A DNA stretch of 64,000 bases, from positions 4,655,501 to 4,719,500 of the forward strand of contig NZ_CP126080.1 in the NCBI RefSeq assembly GCF_030122805.1, read 5' to 3'. Below, piece after piece: positions 9,224 through 18,233 of the stretch. The notes beneath the pieces were generated by a model. The model was given only the letters and a program-made list of their open reading frames with translations. It was not told where the DNA came from and ran no database searches. Position numbers and translations under genes: made by a program. The stretch's first letter is position 1. Each line of letters opens with the position of its first letter. The DNA is from Mesobacillus sp. AQ2 (GTDB taxonomy: Bacteria; Bacillota; Bacilli; Bacillales; Cytobacillaceae).

Positions 9224-10060
9224 TTAATCCAGGAATTTTTCATTCCGTTCGATGACACGATTATAATAATGATCAAAAAGCCCAATCTCGTCTCCGTTCA
9301 AATATCCTGAAGTGAGCTCGTTGCTGTTGGCATGCAGGAATGTCAAAAACCGCAGCATAACATCCTGAATGGTCAGCTCAATCCCGAATAATTCGGACAA
9401 GGAGGCCATGACCTCTGGCTGGACTTCCGGATAGGTGAATTTCGTGATCTCCCCTTTTTTGGCGCGATCGTAAAATCCACGGATCAATTCAGCCCTCTGG
9501 CTGCCGCTTCCCGTCACACAAAGATAGATTTGCACAGCTACCCCTTTTTTCAGGCGGCGTTGCGAGATGCCAGCGAATTTTTTACCGGCGATGCTCAAAT
9601 CATAGCTTCCAGGACAATAGGAAGCAGAAATTTCCCTTGCCTCAATCTTTTTATTGAAGTCAGCGAACATCTCCTTGATCAATAACCACATAGCATCATA
9701 GCCGCGATTGATGTCAATCCCTTTTTCCTTTTCAGGTAAAATGAGTGAAAGATTCAGGACACCTTCGTCCAGCACGACAGCAAGTCCGCCTGAATTGCGG
9801 ACGATATACTGATAGCCCTGCTCCTCGAGGTAGTCGAGACCTTCCTGGAGATGAGGAAGCCTTGTATCCTGGATTCCGAGGACAACTGTGTCATGATGGA
9901 CCCATGCCCTTGCAGTTGCCGGTGACTGTCCTTTGCCGACCGATTCGCATAATGTATCATCCGTCCCGAATGACTGCAGGGCATGAAATTGCGTGCCGAG
10001 CGCCGACTGGTCGATCAATCTCCATTTATCCTGACGCAGTAAATTAAGCGCCTCATCCAT
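9224..10060 (-). CDS. lipL: Octanoyl-[GcvH]:protein N-octanoyltransferase LipL
   Basis: Moves the octanoyl group from GcvH to E2 subunits in the lipoate relay typical of Bacillus. The protein has 278 residues. The acceptor Cys is in [12 protein letters not shown] (residue 149; Cys 150 in B. subtilis), and the following [11 protein letters not shown] contains the conserved Lys/Arg of the LplA/LipB fold. [10 protein letters not shown] near residue 90 is the family RRxGGGxVxH-like region, with RNSGG as expected for LipL. GAGGAAACC precedes the ATG. Its position between rsfA and pta matches B. subtilis ywfL. Confidence 0.94.
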   Translation of the reverse strand: MDEALNLLRQDKWRLIDQSALGTQFHALQSFGTDDTLCESVGKGQSPATARAWVHHDTVVLGIQDTRLPHLQEGLDYLEEQGYQYIVRNSGGLAVVLDEGVLNLSLILPEKEKGIDINRGYDAMWLLIKEMFADFNKKIEAREISASYCPGSYDLSIAGKKFAGISQRRLKKGVAVQIYLCVTGSGSQRAELIRGFYDRAKKGEITKFTYPEVQPEVMASLSELFGIELTIQDVMLRFLTFLHANSNELTSGYLNGDEIGLFDHYYNRVIERNEKFLD

Positions 10061-10141
10061 CGTGGTTTCCTCTTTTCTATCTCTAGCTTTTTCGTTGATA
10101 TTATAGCATATCTGGGCCGGCAGCTAATACGATAGCCGATT

Positions 10142-10174
10142 TAAAAAAGCCGATCGAAAAGTTCCGACCGGCTC
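10142..10174 (-). terminator. Terminator after pta
   Basis: On the minus strand AGCCGGTC pairs with GATCGGCT across a short loop and is followed by TTTTTTAAA. Confidence 0.85.
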
Positions 10175-10189
10175 AGAAATTCATTATTT

Positions 10190-11167
10190 TTACTTCGTAA
10201 GTGCCTGTGCTGCCGTTATGAGCGCAAGCTTGTACACGTCTTCTTCGCTGCAGCCGCGGGACAGGTCGTTTACCGGACGGTTCAAGCCCTGCAAAATTGG
10301 TCCAACTGCTTCGAATCCTCCTAAGCGCTGAGCAATCTTATAGCCGATATTCCCTGCTTCAAGGCTTGGGAATACGAAAACATTCGCATTGCCCATGATC
10401 ACTGAATCGGGAGCTTTCTTTTCAGCAACAGATGGAACGAAAGCTGCATCGAATTGGAACTCTCCGTCAACGATTAATAATGGGTCGCGAAGCTTGGCTT
10501 CTTCGACTGCTTTGGACACTCTTTCAGTCTCAGGAGAAACAGCTGAGCCTTTTGTGGAGAAGCTAAGCATGGCCACGCGCGGCTCTACATCGAACATTCT
10601 TGCTGTCTTTGCACTTTCGACCGCGATTTCAGCAAGGTCCTGGCTGTCGGGAGCGATATTGATCGCGCAGTCAGCGAAGACATACTTCTCATCTTCACGT
10701 ACCATAATGAAGACACCGGAGGTTTTGCGTACGCCTTCCTTCGTCTTGATGATCTGCAATGCCGGTCTTACTGTGTCCGCAGTCGAGTGTGCCGCACCGC
10801 TTACAAGACCGTCTGCTTTGTTCGAATACACGAGCATCGTACCGAAGTAGTTTTCATCGAGAAGGATTTTGCGCGCCTGCTCTTCTGTTGCTTTTCCTTT
10901 CCTTCTCTCAACGAATGCAGCGACAAGCTCATCCATCATCGCGAAGTTGACAGGATCATAAATTTCTGCCGCATCCAACGATACACCCATATCAGCAGCT
11001 TTCGCCTGAATCTGTTCAATATTACCTACTAAAATTGGTGTTAATACTCCGTCTGCAGCCAGTCTTCCCGCTGCAGCAAGAATCCGTTCGTCGAGGCCTT
11101 CCGGAAACACGATCCGTAAATTTTGTCCGCTTAATTTGGCTTTTAAGCCTTCAAATAAATCACTCAT
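10190..11167 (-). CDS. pta: Phosphate acetyltransferase Pta
   Basis: Interconverts acetyl-CoA and acetyl phosphate in overflow metabolism; acts with acetate kinase (not in this window). The 325 residues match the short Gram-positive form (B. subtilis 323). Conserved PTA signatures are present, e.g. GLVSGAAHSTADTVRPALQI and MLSFSTKGS, with a C-terminal GLNRPVNDLSRG loop. AGGAGGAGTCAGC precedes the ATG. A perfect catabolite-response element lies about 66 bp upstream, so CcpA control is likely, as known for B. subtilis pta. Confidence 0.96.
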   Translation of the reverse strand: MSDLFEGLKAKLSGQNLRIVFPEGLDERILAAAGRLAADGVLTPILVGNIEQIQAKAADMGVSLDAAEIYDPVNFAMMDELVAAFVERRKGKATEEQARKILLDENYFGTMLVYSNKADGLVSGAAHSTADTVRPALQIIKTKEGVRKTSGVFIMVREDEKYVFADCAINIAPDSQDLAEIAVESAKTARMFDVEPRVAMLSFSTKGSAVSPETERVSKAVEEAKLRDPLLIVDGEFQFDAAFVPSVAEKKAPDSVIMGNANVFVFPSLEAGNIGYKIAQRLGGFEAVGPILQGLNRPVNDLSRGCSEEDVYKLALITAAQALTK

Positions 11168-11226
11168 GCTGACTCCTCCTTTTATCTATACTTATAGCAT
11201 ACTTTACCAGTCCTAAAATTCAAGAA

Positions 11227-11240
11227 TGTTACCGTTTACA
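11227..11240 (-). promoter_or_regulatory. cre site upstream of pta
   Basis: TGTAAACGGTAACA (minus strand) matches the cre consensus TGNAANCGNTNNCA at every fixed position. It lies just upstream of a plausible promoter (TTGAAT at 11223-11218, 16-nt spacer, TATGCT at 11201-11196). In B. subtilis CcpA activates pta from an upstream cre, so activation is the expected effect here. Confidence 0.8.
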
Positions 11241-11421
11241 GCCCTGAAGTCTTTTTATTGAAAATTTTCAAGCATGTTTTTCCTGCCCCTTTTACTATTT
11301 GCAATCTTTAACAAAATATCCTTTTTCCCATCAGGATAAACAAACGGGGTTTATTAACATGACGAATGGCGAAACTATGATATGATATTGGTATATTGTT
11401 GATTTATAGGAGTGATATAAA

Positions 11422-12165
11422 ATGACTGAAGCAGCACAGACTTTGGATGGCTGGTATGCCCTTCATGATTTCCGCACTGTTGATTGGACAACCTGGAAAA
11501 TGCTTCCGGCTGAAGAGCGCCAGGAAATCATCCAGGAATTCCTCGGCCTTGTGGAAAAGTGGAATAAAACGCAGGCTGAAAAACAAGGCAGCCATGCCCT
11601 GTATACAATCGTTGGCCAAAAAGCAGATTTCATGATGATGATCCTGCGCCCTACGATGGAAGAATTGAATGAAATCGAGACAGAATTCAACAAATCCAGA
11701 CTTGCTGAATACACGATTCCTGCTCATTCTTATGTTTCTGTTGTCGAGCTCAGCAACTATCTGCCAGCAGGCGAAGATCCTTACCAGAACCCGCAAATCC
11801 TTGCCCGCCTTTACCCTGAACTTCCAAAGGCGAAGTATGTTTGCTTCTATCCAATGGACAAGCGCCGTCAGGGCGAAGACAACTGGTACATGCTGCCTAT
11901 GGAAGACCGCCGCAATATGATGCGCAGCCACGGCATGATCGGCCGCCAGTATGCAGGCAAAGTCAAGCAGATCATCACTGGTTCCGTCGGCTTCGACGAC
12001 TATGAGTGGGGCGTAACATTGTTCGCGGACGATGTCCTTCAATTCAAAAAGCTAGTATATGAAATGCGTTTTGACGAAGTCAGCGCACGCTATGGCGAAT
12101 TCGGTTCATTCTTCGTAGGAAACCTGCTGGAAGAAGACCGCGTTGTTTCATTCCTGAATGTCTAA
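11422..12165 (+). CDS. hemQ: Coproheme decarboxylase HemQ
   Basis: Last enzyme of the Gram-positive coproporphyrin-dependent heme pathway; decarboxylates two propionates of coproheme using peroxide. It is a 247-residue chlorite-dismutase-fold protein. Tyr 143 in [11 protein letters not shown] corresponds to the catalytic Tyr, and His 170 in [12 protein letters not shown] is the proximal heme ligand. AGGAG lies about 10 nt before the ATG. It is divergent from pta, as B. subtilis ywfI is. It supplies heme for the cytochromes encoded further along the window (FdhI-type, NosC). Confidence 0.96.
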   Translation: MTEAAQTLDGWYALHDFRTVDWTTWKMLPAEERQEIIQEFLGLVEKWNKTQAEKQGSHALYTIVGQKADFMMMILRPTMEELNEIETEFNKSRLAEYTIPAHSYVSVVELSNYLPAGEDPYQNPQILARLYPELPKAKYVCFYPMDKRRQGEDNWYMLPMEDRRNMMRSHGMIGRQYAGKVKQIITGSVGFDDYEWGVTLFADDVLQFKKLVYEMRFDEVSARYGEFGSFFVGNLLEEDRVVSFLNV

Positions 12166-12174
12166 TGATTCGAT

Positions 12175-12207
12175 AAATCCCCGGGCTGATGCCCGGGGAT
12201 TTTTTTG
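12175..12207 (+). terminator. Terminator after hemQ
   Basis: AATCCCCGGGC pairs with GCCCGGGGATT around TGAT, followed by TTTTTTT. Confidence 0.93.
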
Positions 12208-12417
12208 TCCGTTCTCATGAATATGAAGCATTGTTTATGCCCCTTTCTTACGCCCCTCCATCCAAAATATTTGAGTCATAAAATGCAGCTTCCCTCATAT
12301 GAATGAAATAGTGAGGATTCATTTTACTTGTACCCTATCCTATTAAAGCTCAATTTCACCATTTACATAAATAAGGTGAAATGAATGAAAAGAAAATAAT
12401 TTTAAGGAGGCTACACA

Positions 12418-12954
12418 ATGACTCAATACAATAACCCATACTATAACTACAGAACCTATCCACAGATGTATCAGCCTTATAGCGGCACAGAAGAAAAATC
12501 GGCAGCACAAGCCCAGGTGCCGCAGATGTCTCAGATGGGACAGATGGGGCAAATGGGGCAAATGGGCCAGCCAGGATTCCCGCAGGCAACATCATTCCCA
12601 ACCCAGTCTGGCGGTGCCTTTCCAGGTACAAGTGCAGGTGCAGTTGGAGGTGTCCAGGTACCAGGAATGCTTCCAATTGAAGCATCCTACATCGAGAATA
12701 TCCTTCGCCTGAACAAAGGAAAACTCGCAACAGTGTATGCTACTTTTGAAAACAATACCGAATGGAATGCGAAAATTTTCCAGGGACTCATAGAAGCTGC
12801 TGGACGTGACCATCTCATCCTCAGTGACCCGCAAACAGGAAAACGGATTCTCCTGCCAATGATTTACCTTGATTATGTTACTTTCGATGAAGAAATCGAG
12901 TACGAATATCCATTCGGCGGCGGAGCTGGACTGACGGTATACCCACCAAGATAA
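12418..12954 (+). CDS. gerQ: Spore coat protein GerQ
   Basis: Inner coat protein needed for correct localisation of the cortex-lytic enzyme CwlJ and cross-linked by transglutaminase in B. subtilis. The 178 residues have a low-complexity N-terminal half rich in Tyr, Pro, Gln and Met, with a tandem MGQ repeat around residues 38-51. A compact conserved C-terminal domain (about 85-178) contains SYIENILRLNKGK and GRDHLILSDPQTGKR. TAAGGAGG precedes the ATG. The repeat tract is a likely site of length variation between strains. Confidence 0.93.
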   Translation: MTQYNNPYYNYRTYPQMYQPYSGTEEKSAAQAQVPQMSQMGQMGQMGQMGQPGFPQATSFPTQSGGAFPGTSAGAVGGVQVPGMLPIEASYIENILRLNKGKLATVYATFENNTEWNAKIFQGLIEAAGRDHLILSDPQTGKRILLPMIYLDYVTFDEEIEYEYPFGGGAGLTVYPPR

Positions 12955-12973
12955 TGAAAACTACTAATTCTCC

Positions 12974-12998
12974 AAAGCGGCTTCGGCCGTTTTTTTGT
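12974..12998 (+). terminator. Terminator after gerQ
   Basis: CGGC-TTCG-GCCG hairpin flanked by AAAG and a run of seven T. Confidence 0.8.
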
Positions 12999-13191
12999 TG
13001 TGGTATCATTCATTATTTTTAAACAACCTTTTTTCTGACAGGATGACAGAAAACATGTAGTTGGGACAGTTAATCATGATCCAATCAGTTAAAAAGCAGG
13101 TCATAGTTCAACCTACAGATTCTTGACAATGATTCTACTCGGAAAATAAAATTTATATACTTACTATATCCGTTTAAGGAAGCTGGTGTAT

Positions 13192-14712
13192 GTGATGGTT
13201 TCAAATGAAAGCAATATTAGGCTTGTAGTGGCAGGTTTGCTGCTTGGGATCTTGATGGCTGCAATGGATAATACGATTGTGGCGACGGCAATGGGAACAA
13301 TTGTTGCGGACCTTGGCGACTTTGACAAGTTTATCTGGGTGACCTCTGCTTATATGGTTACCGTGATGGCCGGAATGCCCATTTTTGGGAAGCTGTCAGA
13401 TATGTATGGCCGGAAACGATTTTACATATTTGGCTTGCTCGTTTTTTTAATAGGCTCCGCGCTTTGCGGAATTGCCCAAACAATGGTGCAGCTAAGCATT
13501 TTCAGGGCGATCCAGGGAATCGGCGGCGGAGCTTTGATGCCGATTGCGTTCACGATTGTTTTTGATATCTTCCCTCCCGAAAGGCGCGGCAAAATGACTG
13601 GACTGCTTGGCGCCGTTTTCGGGACTTCAAGTGTCCTTGGACCACTCCTTGGTGCTTATATCACTGACTGGTTCAGCTGGCATTGGGTGTTTTACATTAA
13701 TGTCCCGATTGGCATTGTCTCTTTAATCTTTATTGGGAAGTATTATCATGAATCCACTCAGCATTCCAGGCAGAAAATTGACTGGGCTGGCGCCTTCACA
13801 TTAGTTGTCGCAGTTGTCAGCTTAATGTTCGCCCTCGAACTCGGCGGAAAAGAATATGACTGGGGCTCAGTCCAAATCATTGGTTTGTTTTCAAGTTTCG
13901 CTCTATTCTTTTTAGTATTTATTTTTGCTGAAAGAAAAGCAGAGGAACCGATCATTTCTTTTTGGATGTTTAAAAGGCGGCTGTTTGCTGCATCACAGGT
14001 TCTGGCCTTCCTCTACGGAGCAACATTCATCATTCTCGCAGTCTATATCCCTATTTTTGTACAGGCGGTTTATGGGGGCTCGGCTAAAACGGCTGGACTG
14101 ATTTTGACACCGATGATGCTAGGTTCTGTTGCCGGCAGTGCGGTTGGCGGCATATTCCAGACAAAGACCAGCTATCGGAACCTTATGTTCATTTCGGTTA
14201 TCGCCTACTTTGCAGGGATGCTGCTGCTCAGCATGATGTCACCTGATACGTCGAGACTGGTCCTGACACTTTGCATGATATTGGTCGGATTTGGAATGGG
14301 ATTCTCTTTCTCCCTCCTCCCTACAGCTTCCATACACAACCTCGACCCGCGGCACCGAGGATCGGCGAATTCAACTAATTCATTCCTTCGCTCGCTTGGA
14401 ATGACACTGGGCATCACCATATTTGGGACTATCCAGAATAATAGTTTTATGGACCAGCTAAAAAGTGCCTTTGCTGGAATGGGCGGCGGCCAAGGGAACC
14501 AGCTGATGGGAGACCCGCAGCAATTATTCCAGTCTGGACAACGTTCGCAAATCCCGGGATTTGTCCTGGATAAAATCGTCGAGGCGATGTCTTCTTCAAT
14601 CACTCATATTTTCGCACTTGCTTTAATTCCAATTGCTATTTCGGCAATTGCGGTCTTTTTCATGGGAAAAGAGCGTGTTGAAATCAATAAGACGATTGTC
14701 AAAGAATCTTAA
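13192..14712 (+). CDS. DHA2-family multidrug efflux transporter (MFS)
   Basis: Proton-coupled drug exporter of the EmrB/QacA (14-helix) family, about 506 residues. Motif D1-like MAAMDNTIVATAM is in helix 1 and motif A GKLSDMYGRKRF follows helix 2. GAVFGTSSVLGPLLGAYI represents motif C, typical of antiporters. Regular hydrophobic helices run to the C-terminus. Start is uncertain: GTG 13186, GTG 13192 and ATG 13195 all follow AAGGAAG, and 13192 gives the best spacing. It sits between gerQ and ywdK, where B. subtilis has no such gene, so it is a probable lineage-specific insertion. Substrates unknown. Confidence 0.88.
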   Translation: MMVSNESNIRLVVAGLLLGILMAAMDNTIVATAMGTIVADLGDFDKFIWVTSAYMVTVMAGMPIFGKLSDMYGRKRFYIFGLLVFLIGSALCGIAQTMVQLSIFRAIQGIGGGALMPIAFTIVFDIFPPERRGKMTGLLGAVFGTSSVLGPLLGAYITDWFSWHWVFYINVPIGIVSLIFIGKYYHESTQHSRQKIDWAGAFTLVVAVVSLMFALELGGKEYDWGSVQIIGLFSSFALFFLVFIFAERKAEEPIISFWMFKRRLFAASQVLAFLYGATFIILAVYIPIFVQAVYGGSAKTAGLILTPMMLGSVAGSAVGGIFQTKTSYRNLMFISVIAYFAGMLLLSMMSPDTSRLVLTLCMILVGFGMGFSFSLLPTASIHNLDPRHRGSANSTNSFLRSLGMTLGITIFGTIQNNSFMDQLKSAFAGMGGGQGNQLMGDPQQLFQSGQRSQIPGFVLDKIVEAMSSSITHIFALALIPIAISAIAVFFMGKERVEINKTIVKES

Positions 14713-14721
14713 TGAGCCTGT

Positions 14722-14752
14722 AAAAAGAGCATGCCAGCCGGCATGCTCTTTG
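14722..14752. terminator. Bidirectional terminator between MFS gene and ywdK
   Basis: AAAGAGCATGCC pairs perfectly with GGCATGCTCTTT around a 4-nt loop. An A5 run on one side acts as the T-run for ywdK. Confidence 0.85.
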
Positions 14753-14753
14753 A

Positions 14754-15125
14754 TTATAAGTATTTAACTGCGGCAATGATCAACAATACCCAGGCGGCGA
14801 GGAATGATACTCCGCCAAGCGGGGTGATGGCCCCAAGGATGCTGATTTTTGTAAGGGTCAAGGCATACAGGCTTCCGGAAAACAGGATGATTCCGATCAG
14901 CATCAGCCAGCCTGACCAGTTCAGCAGTGAAGTTGCAGGGAGTTTTCCCAGCAGGACTCCAATTATCAAGATTCCGGTTGCGTGGAACATCTGGTATGTA
15001 ACACCGGTTTTCCAGGTTTCTAGATATTTTGGTTCGACCTTGCCTTCCAGCCCATGTGCTCCAAAGGCTCCGAGTGCGACTGCAAGAAAGGCATTGATTG
15101 CCCCTATTATGATAAATAACTTCAT
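14754..15125 (-). CDS. ywdK: DUF423 membrane protein YwdK
   Basis: Small integral membrane protein (123 residues) with four hydrophobic helices; function unknown. The family hallmark ALGAFGAHGLE is present after helix 1. The start is taken as the ATG at 15125 (MKLFIII), since GAGGTG is best spaced to it; two upstream in-frame starts (15128 and GTG 15134) are less well spaced. It lies between gerQ and ywdI, as in B. subtilis. A MITE has inserted 26 bp upstream of its start, between it and ywdI, so its promoter may have been altered. Confidence 0.88.
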   Translation of the reverse strand: MKLFIIIGAINAFLAVALGAFGAHGLEGKVEPKYLETWKTGVTYQMFHATGILIIGVLLGKLPATSLLNWSGWLMLIGIILFSGSLYALTLTKISILGAITPLGGVSFLAAWVLLIIAAVKYL

Positions 15126-15151
15126 CATTTCCACCTCTATCTTTAAATTAA

Positions 15152-15332
15152 GGCTCTTTTCTCAAACTATGTTGCCATTGATTACAAAATGGGATTGAAT
15201 GACCTAGTTTTCTGCATAAAAAAGCTTATTATGAGAAAAGAGCTTGCACACTTAAAAACGAACTGCAAAATGGCTTAATAGCACGTTAAAATCGGCTTTA
15301 AGATTTTAACAACAATCTTTACGAAAACAACC
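15152..15332 (+). mobile_element. MITE-A copy 1 (181 bp)
   Basis: Non-coding element beginning GGCTCTTTTCTCAAA and ending TTTACGAAAACAACC, so the termini are imperfect inverted repeats. It is flanked by TAAATTAA (15144-15151) and TAAATTAG (15333-15340), a 7/8-matching 8-bp target duplication. Inside, TGAGAAAAGAGC repeats the left end in inverse orientation, and GTTAAAATC/GATTTTAAC forms a second hairpin. Two relatives lie at 42703 (inverted) and 50866. The right duplication contains the ywdI stop codon. Confidence 0.85.
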
Positions 15333-15336
15333 TAAA

Positions 15337-15660
15337 TTAGAAATCGAATAGCGAGTCTCCGTTTGAATCATCATCCATTTCCAGTTTTTTCGGCTGCGGA
15401 ACCATTGTTGATGGCTGGCTTACTGGCATCTGCTGCTGAGGAAAGACTGGTTGAGCAGGAATAAGTTGCTGTGCTGGCTGCTGGATGATATGGCTTTGCC
15501 AGGGCTTGCCTGACCCCTGCTGTGGTTCATCAAGAACAAGTTCACAAAGCGTTTTAATCGACTGGATTCGTTCCCGCTGTGCAGCTTCAGATTGTGCCGA
15601 TTTGGCCCGGCTTAATTCTTCTTCCATTTTCAAAAGCAATTTTTGCAGTGAAATATTCAT
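15337..15660 (-). CDS. ywdI: YwdI family protein (DUF5327-like)
   Basis: A 107-residue protein resembling B. subtilis YwdI; function unknown. The N-terminal half is an amphipathic helix/coiled coil (LLKMEEELSRAKSAQSEA). The middle is rich in Gln and Pro (low complexity) and the C-terminus is acidic (DDDSNGDSLFDF). GGAGGTGAG precedes the ATG. It lies next to ung, as in B. subtilis. Its stop codon sits inside the target duplication of the adjacent MITE, so the coding sequence survived the insertion unchanged. Confidence 0.8.
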   Translation of the reverse strand: MNISLQKLLLKMEEELSRAKSAQSEAAQRERIQSIKTLCELVLDEPQQGSGKPWQSHIIQQPAQQLIPAQPVFPQQQMPVSQPSTMVPQPKKLEMDDDSNGDSLFDF

Positions 15661-15772
15661 TAACTCACCTCCACGGGCGGTACCTTATATGTAGGATCCG
15701 ACTCGATCATGCTGTACGGTTCCATTCTACAATAAATCTGTTATATTTTCGACTGTATAAGAATTTGCTGTC

Positions 15773-15788
15773 AGTTCCACGTGGAACA
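15773..15788. promoter_or_regulatory. parS-like palindrome
   Basis: AGTTCCACGTGGAACA matches the Bacillus parS sequence TGTTCCACGTGAAACA at 14 of 16 positions, and its 14-bp core GTTCCACGTGGAAC is a perfect palindrome. It is intergenic, between ung and ywdI. B. subtilis carries parS sites scattered around the origin, including the arm where these genes lie, so the position is compatible with a Spo0J/ParB loading site. The substitution pair relative to consensus leaves activity uncertain. Confidence 0.5.
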
Positions 15789-15822
15789 TGTCGATTTTTA
15801 AAAAAAGAACTCAGTCGACCAG

Positions 15823-15845
15823 AAAAAAACTCTGGTCCCCCAGAG
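15823..15845 (-). terminator. Terminator after ung
   Basis: On the minus strand CTCTGG pairs with CCAGAG around a 4-nt loop, followed by TTTTTTTC. It begins immediately after the ung stop. Confidence 0.85.
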
Positions 15846-16529
15846 CTAATAATTTTTCATATCGTCGATTTGCCAATCGATTTCCTGTCTGCCCCACTCT
15901 CGCAAAATCTCGTTTACTCTTGAGAATGGCTTGCTTCCAAAGAAACCTCTTCTTGCGGACAAAGGGCTTGGATGTGCAGACGTGATGATCTTATGTTTGC
16001 TTTCATCAATCAACTTCAATTTACTTTGAGCCGGTTTGCCCCAAAGGATGAAAATGACTGGTTCCTGACGGTCATTCAACAGGGTGATGACTTTATCGGT
16101 GAAGGTTTCCCAGCCTTTCCCCTTGTGGGAATGCGCTTCACCCTTCCTGACTGTAAGCACCGTATTCAAAAGCAGCACACCCTGGTCTGCCCACTTTTTC
16201 AAATATCCGTGATTGGGTATCTCACAGCCAAGGTCAGCCTTTAGCTCCTTGAACATGTTCCGGAGTGATGGCGGGATTTCAACCTCTGGTTTTACCGAAA
16301 AACTTAAGCCATGTGCCTGACCCGGTCCATGGTATGGATCCTGGCCAAGGATGACCACTTTTACCTTATCATAGTCTGTATACCGCAATGCATTGAAGAT
16401 GTCTTCCTTATCGGGATAAACCGTTTTGTTCTGGTATTCTTCCATCAAGAACTCTCTTAAATCCAAATAATAAGCTTTTTCAAACTCCTCTGCCAGCAGT
16501 GGTGCCCAGCCGTTTTGCATCGAACGCAT
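15846..16529 (-). CDS. ung: Uracil-DNA glycosylase Ung
   Basis: Excises uracil from DNA in base-excision repair. It has 227 residues, as expected for family 1. The water-activating motif [16 protein letters not shown] holds Asp 64 and His 67, and the minor-groove intercalation loop is [18 protein letters not shown] with the conserved catalytic His. AAGGAG lies 8 nt before the ATG. It is in the same neighbourhood as in B. subtilis (ywdI, pdxK). Encoded alone and followed by a strong terminator. Confidence 0.97.
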   Translation of the reverse strand: MRSMQNGWAPLLAEEFEKAYYLDLREFLMEEYQNKTVYPDKEDIFNALRYTDYDKVKVVILGQDPYHGPGQAHGLSFSVKPEVEIPPSLRNMFKELKADLGCEIPNHGYLKKWADQGVLLLNTVLTVRKGEAHSHKGKGWETFTDKVITLLNDRQEPVIFILWGKPAQSKLKLIDESKHKIITSAHPSPLSARRGFFGSKPFSRVNEILREWGRQEIDWQIDDMKNY

Positions 16530-16598
16530 CGTGATCGCTCCTTTCTCTACTATCTAACTACCCGATTTCCAAAAAGGTATGTGAACATTTTCCAGCAT

Positions 16599-16623
16599 GT
16601 TTAATAGAGCAAATAACGGTTAT
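16599..16623 (+). promoter_or_regulatory. Candidate sigma-B promoter
   Basis: GTTTAA, 13-nt spacer, GGTTAT. This matches the sigma-B consensus GTTTAA-N12-15-GGGTAT at 11 of 12 positions. It lies 78 bp upstream of a general-stress-protein gene, which is the expected target type. Confidence 0.6.
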
Positions 16624-16701
16624 ATAAATAGTGTAGACGCGGAAGGCTATAAAAGCATCCCAAACTAGTATAGGTTAAAAACACTTAAGGAGGAAGATAT
16701 T

Positions 16702-17031
16702 ATGTTGAAAGTAGAAGTTGTGGAAAACGGCGTACAGGCAACTGAAAAAATCAGCTCTCTGGAAGCTGCAGGTTTCGGAAAAGAAAACATTTATATTTTC
16801 GCTCATGATGAAGACCGAAGCGAGCACTTGACAGATGCTACCGAAACAGGCGGTATGGGCTTCAAGGAACAGGGCTTCTTTGATTCCATCGGCAATATGT
16901 TCAAGTCCCGCGGAGACGAACTGCGAAACAAATTCGAATCCCTCGGACTTTCAAAGCAAGAAGCTGAGCAGTATGAGGTCGAATTGGACAAAGGCCGTTT
17001 AGTCCTTGTCGCAACCGATGAAGTAAAATAA
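16702..17031 (+). CDS. General stress protein 17M / YflT-like
   Basis: A 109-residue soluble protein with the GSP17M/YflT domain. It begins with the family pattern MLKVEVVENGVQATEKISSL, then a G-F-x-KENIYIFAHDE strand and a C-terminal DKGRLVLVATDE strand. Homologues are heat- and general-stress-induced and controlled by sigma-B; biochemical role unknown. AAGGAGGAAGATATT precedes the ATG. A near-consensus sigma-B promoter is present upstream. Flanked by its own bidirectional terminator. Confidence 0.87.
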   Translation: MLKVEVVENGVQATEKISSLEAAGFGKENIYIFAHDEDRSEHLTDATETGGMGFKEQGFFDSIGNMFKSRGDELRNKFESLGLSKQEAEQYEVELDKGRLVLVATDEVK

Positions 17032-17082
17032 AGCCATTAATCAGCAATGGTATATCCGATCCGCTGTGATCGTTTATCATAG

Positions 17083-17112
17083 AAACCCCCTGCCGAAGCC
17101 GGCAGGGGGTTT
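17083..17112. terminator. Bidirectional terminator between stress gene and moeB
   Basis: AAACCCCCTGCC pairs perfectly with GGCAGGGGGTTT around a 6-nt loop. It terminates the stress gene and probably the long molybdenum/formate dehydrogenase operon. Confidence 0.9.
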
Positions 17113-17128
17113 GCGAGTTTAAAGATTT

Positions 17129-18148
17129 CTAGCCAAAGAAGCGCTGGTAGATGCTGCGGGCCTGTGCCAGATCCTTCGTTCCATGGATCAATGCACGTCC
17201 ATCCTGGAAAATGACCATCCTGTTATCATCCATTTCAACAGATACCAGATAAGGGTTTCCTTTTACCTGATAACCCAAATCCCTCATTTTTTCAGCCGTC
17301 TCCTGGAGGTTAAGCTGCTGCTGTTTCGGCGGCCTGATCTGTACGGTATCACGGCCGCACAGGACAGTCGTTTTGGTCATATTTTCAACATCCAAATACG
17401 GATATTCCGGATTGTCGCCGCATGAGAGACAGCCAGGGTCCTTCGCTTTTGACATTTTCATGCTTGTATACTGATTCCGCCACAGATCAAAGCTGACAAA
17501 AGAAGTTCTGACCGCATCCCAGTCTTCCACAAGGATCTTCAGTGCTTCGGCACCCTGGTGGGCAATGACCATCTGTACGGCAGGCCCGATGATTCCGCCG
17601 GTATCGCAGGTCAGCCCGTGCAGCGGCACCGTCTTCAGCAAACAGTTCAGACATGGTGTTTTTCCAGGAATAATGGAGAAACTCATGCCAAAGCTGGCAA
17701 CGCAGGCACCATATATCCACGGAATCTGGTACTTCTGCGAAATATCATTAATGGCCATCCTTGTTTCAAAATTATCGGTAGCATCGATAATCAAATCGAC
17801 GCCATCAACAAGCTCAGCCAGTTTTTCGGGAGTGGCATCCGCAATCAATGCGGTGATTTCAACGTCAGAGTTGATCGCCTTCAATCTTTTTTCAGCCGCT
17901 GCAGCCTTTGGAAGCTTCTCAGCGACATCCTCTTCAGTATATAATTGCTGTCTTTGCAGGTTGCTTGCTTCGACATAATCCCGGTCGACAATCGTCAGAC
18001 GGCCGATACCTGCTCTAACCAGCAGCTCGGCATTCCCTGAACCAAGTGCACCTGCGCCAATCATCAGGACATGCTTGCTGCGGATTTTGTCCTGGCCTCC
18101 CTTGCCTATTTGAGGAAACAGCGTCTGGCGTGAATATCTTTCTGACAT
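17129..18148 (-). CDS. moeB: Molybdopterin-synthase adenylyltransferase MoeB (ThiF/E1 family)
   Basis: Adenylates the C-terminal Gly of MoaD so that sulfur can be loaded for molybdopterin synthesis. It has 339 residues. The ATP-binding Rossmann motif GAGALGSGNAE lies near residue 32, then the DRDYVEASNLQRQ segment. A Cys-containing GLTCDTGG loop precedes the C-terminal zinc pairs PCLNC and CLSCG. The last 80 residues form a small extra domain. It is the final gene of a minus-strand run with moaE and moaD. ThiF involvement in thiamine synthesis is an alternative, but the context points to MoeB. Confidence 0.92.
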   Translation of the reverse strand: MSERYSRQTLFPQIGKGGQDKIRSKHVLMIGAGALGSGNAELLVRAGIGRLTIVDRDYVEASNLQRQQLYTEEDVAEKLPKAAAAEKRLKAINSDVEITALIADATPEKLAELVDGVDLIIDATDNFETRMAINDISQKYQIPWIYGACVASFGMSFSIIPGKTPCLNCLLKTVPLHGLTCDTGGIIGPAVQMVIAHQGAEALKILVEDWDAVRTSFVSFDLWRNQYTSMKMSKAKDPGCLSCGDNPEYPYLDVENMTKTTVLCGRDTVQIRPPKQQQLNLQETAEKMRDLGYQVKGNPYLVSVEMDDNRMVIFQDGRALIHGTKDLAQARSIYQRFFG

Positions 18149-18233
18149 AGGGTGTACCCCCTCCTGTAAAACAAACGCCCTGATTCCATCGACAATCCTG
18201 TCAACGGAACGGGGCGCCGTAATTTGCTATGGA

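Noticed and set aside
11404..12042. 212-codon ORF antisense to hemQ
   Set aside because: A codon shadow of hemQ, which has catalytic Tyr/His, ribosome site and terminator.
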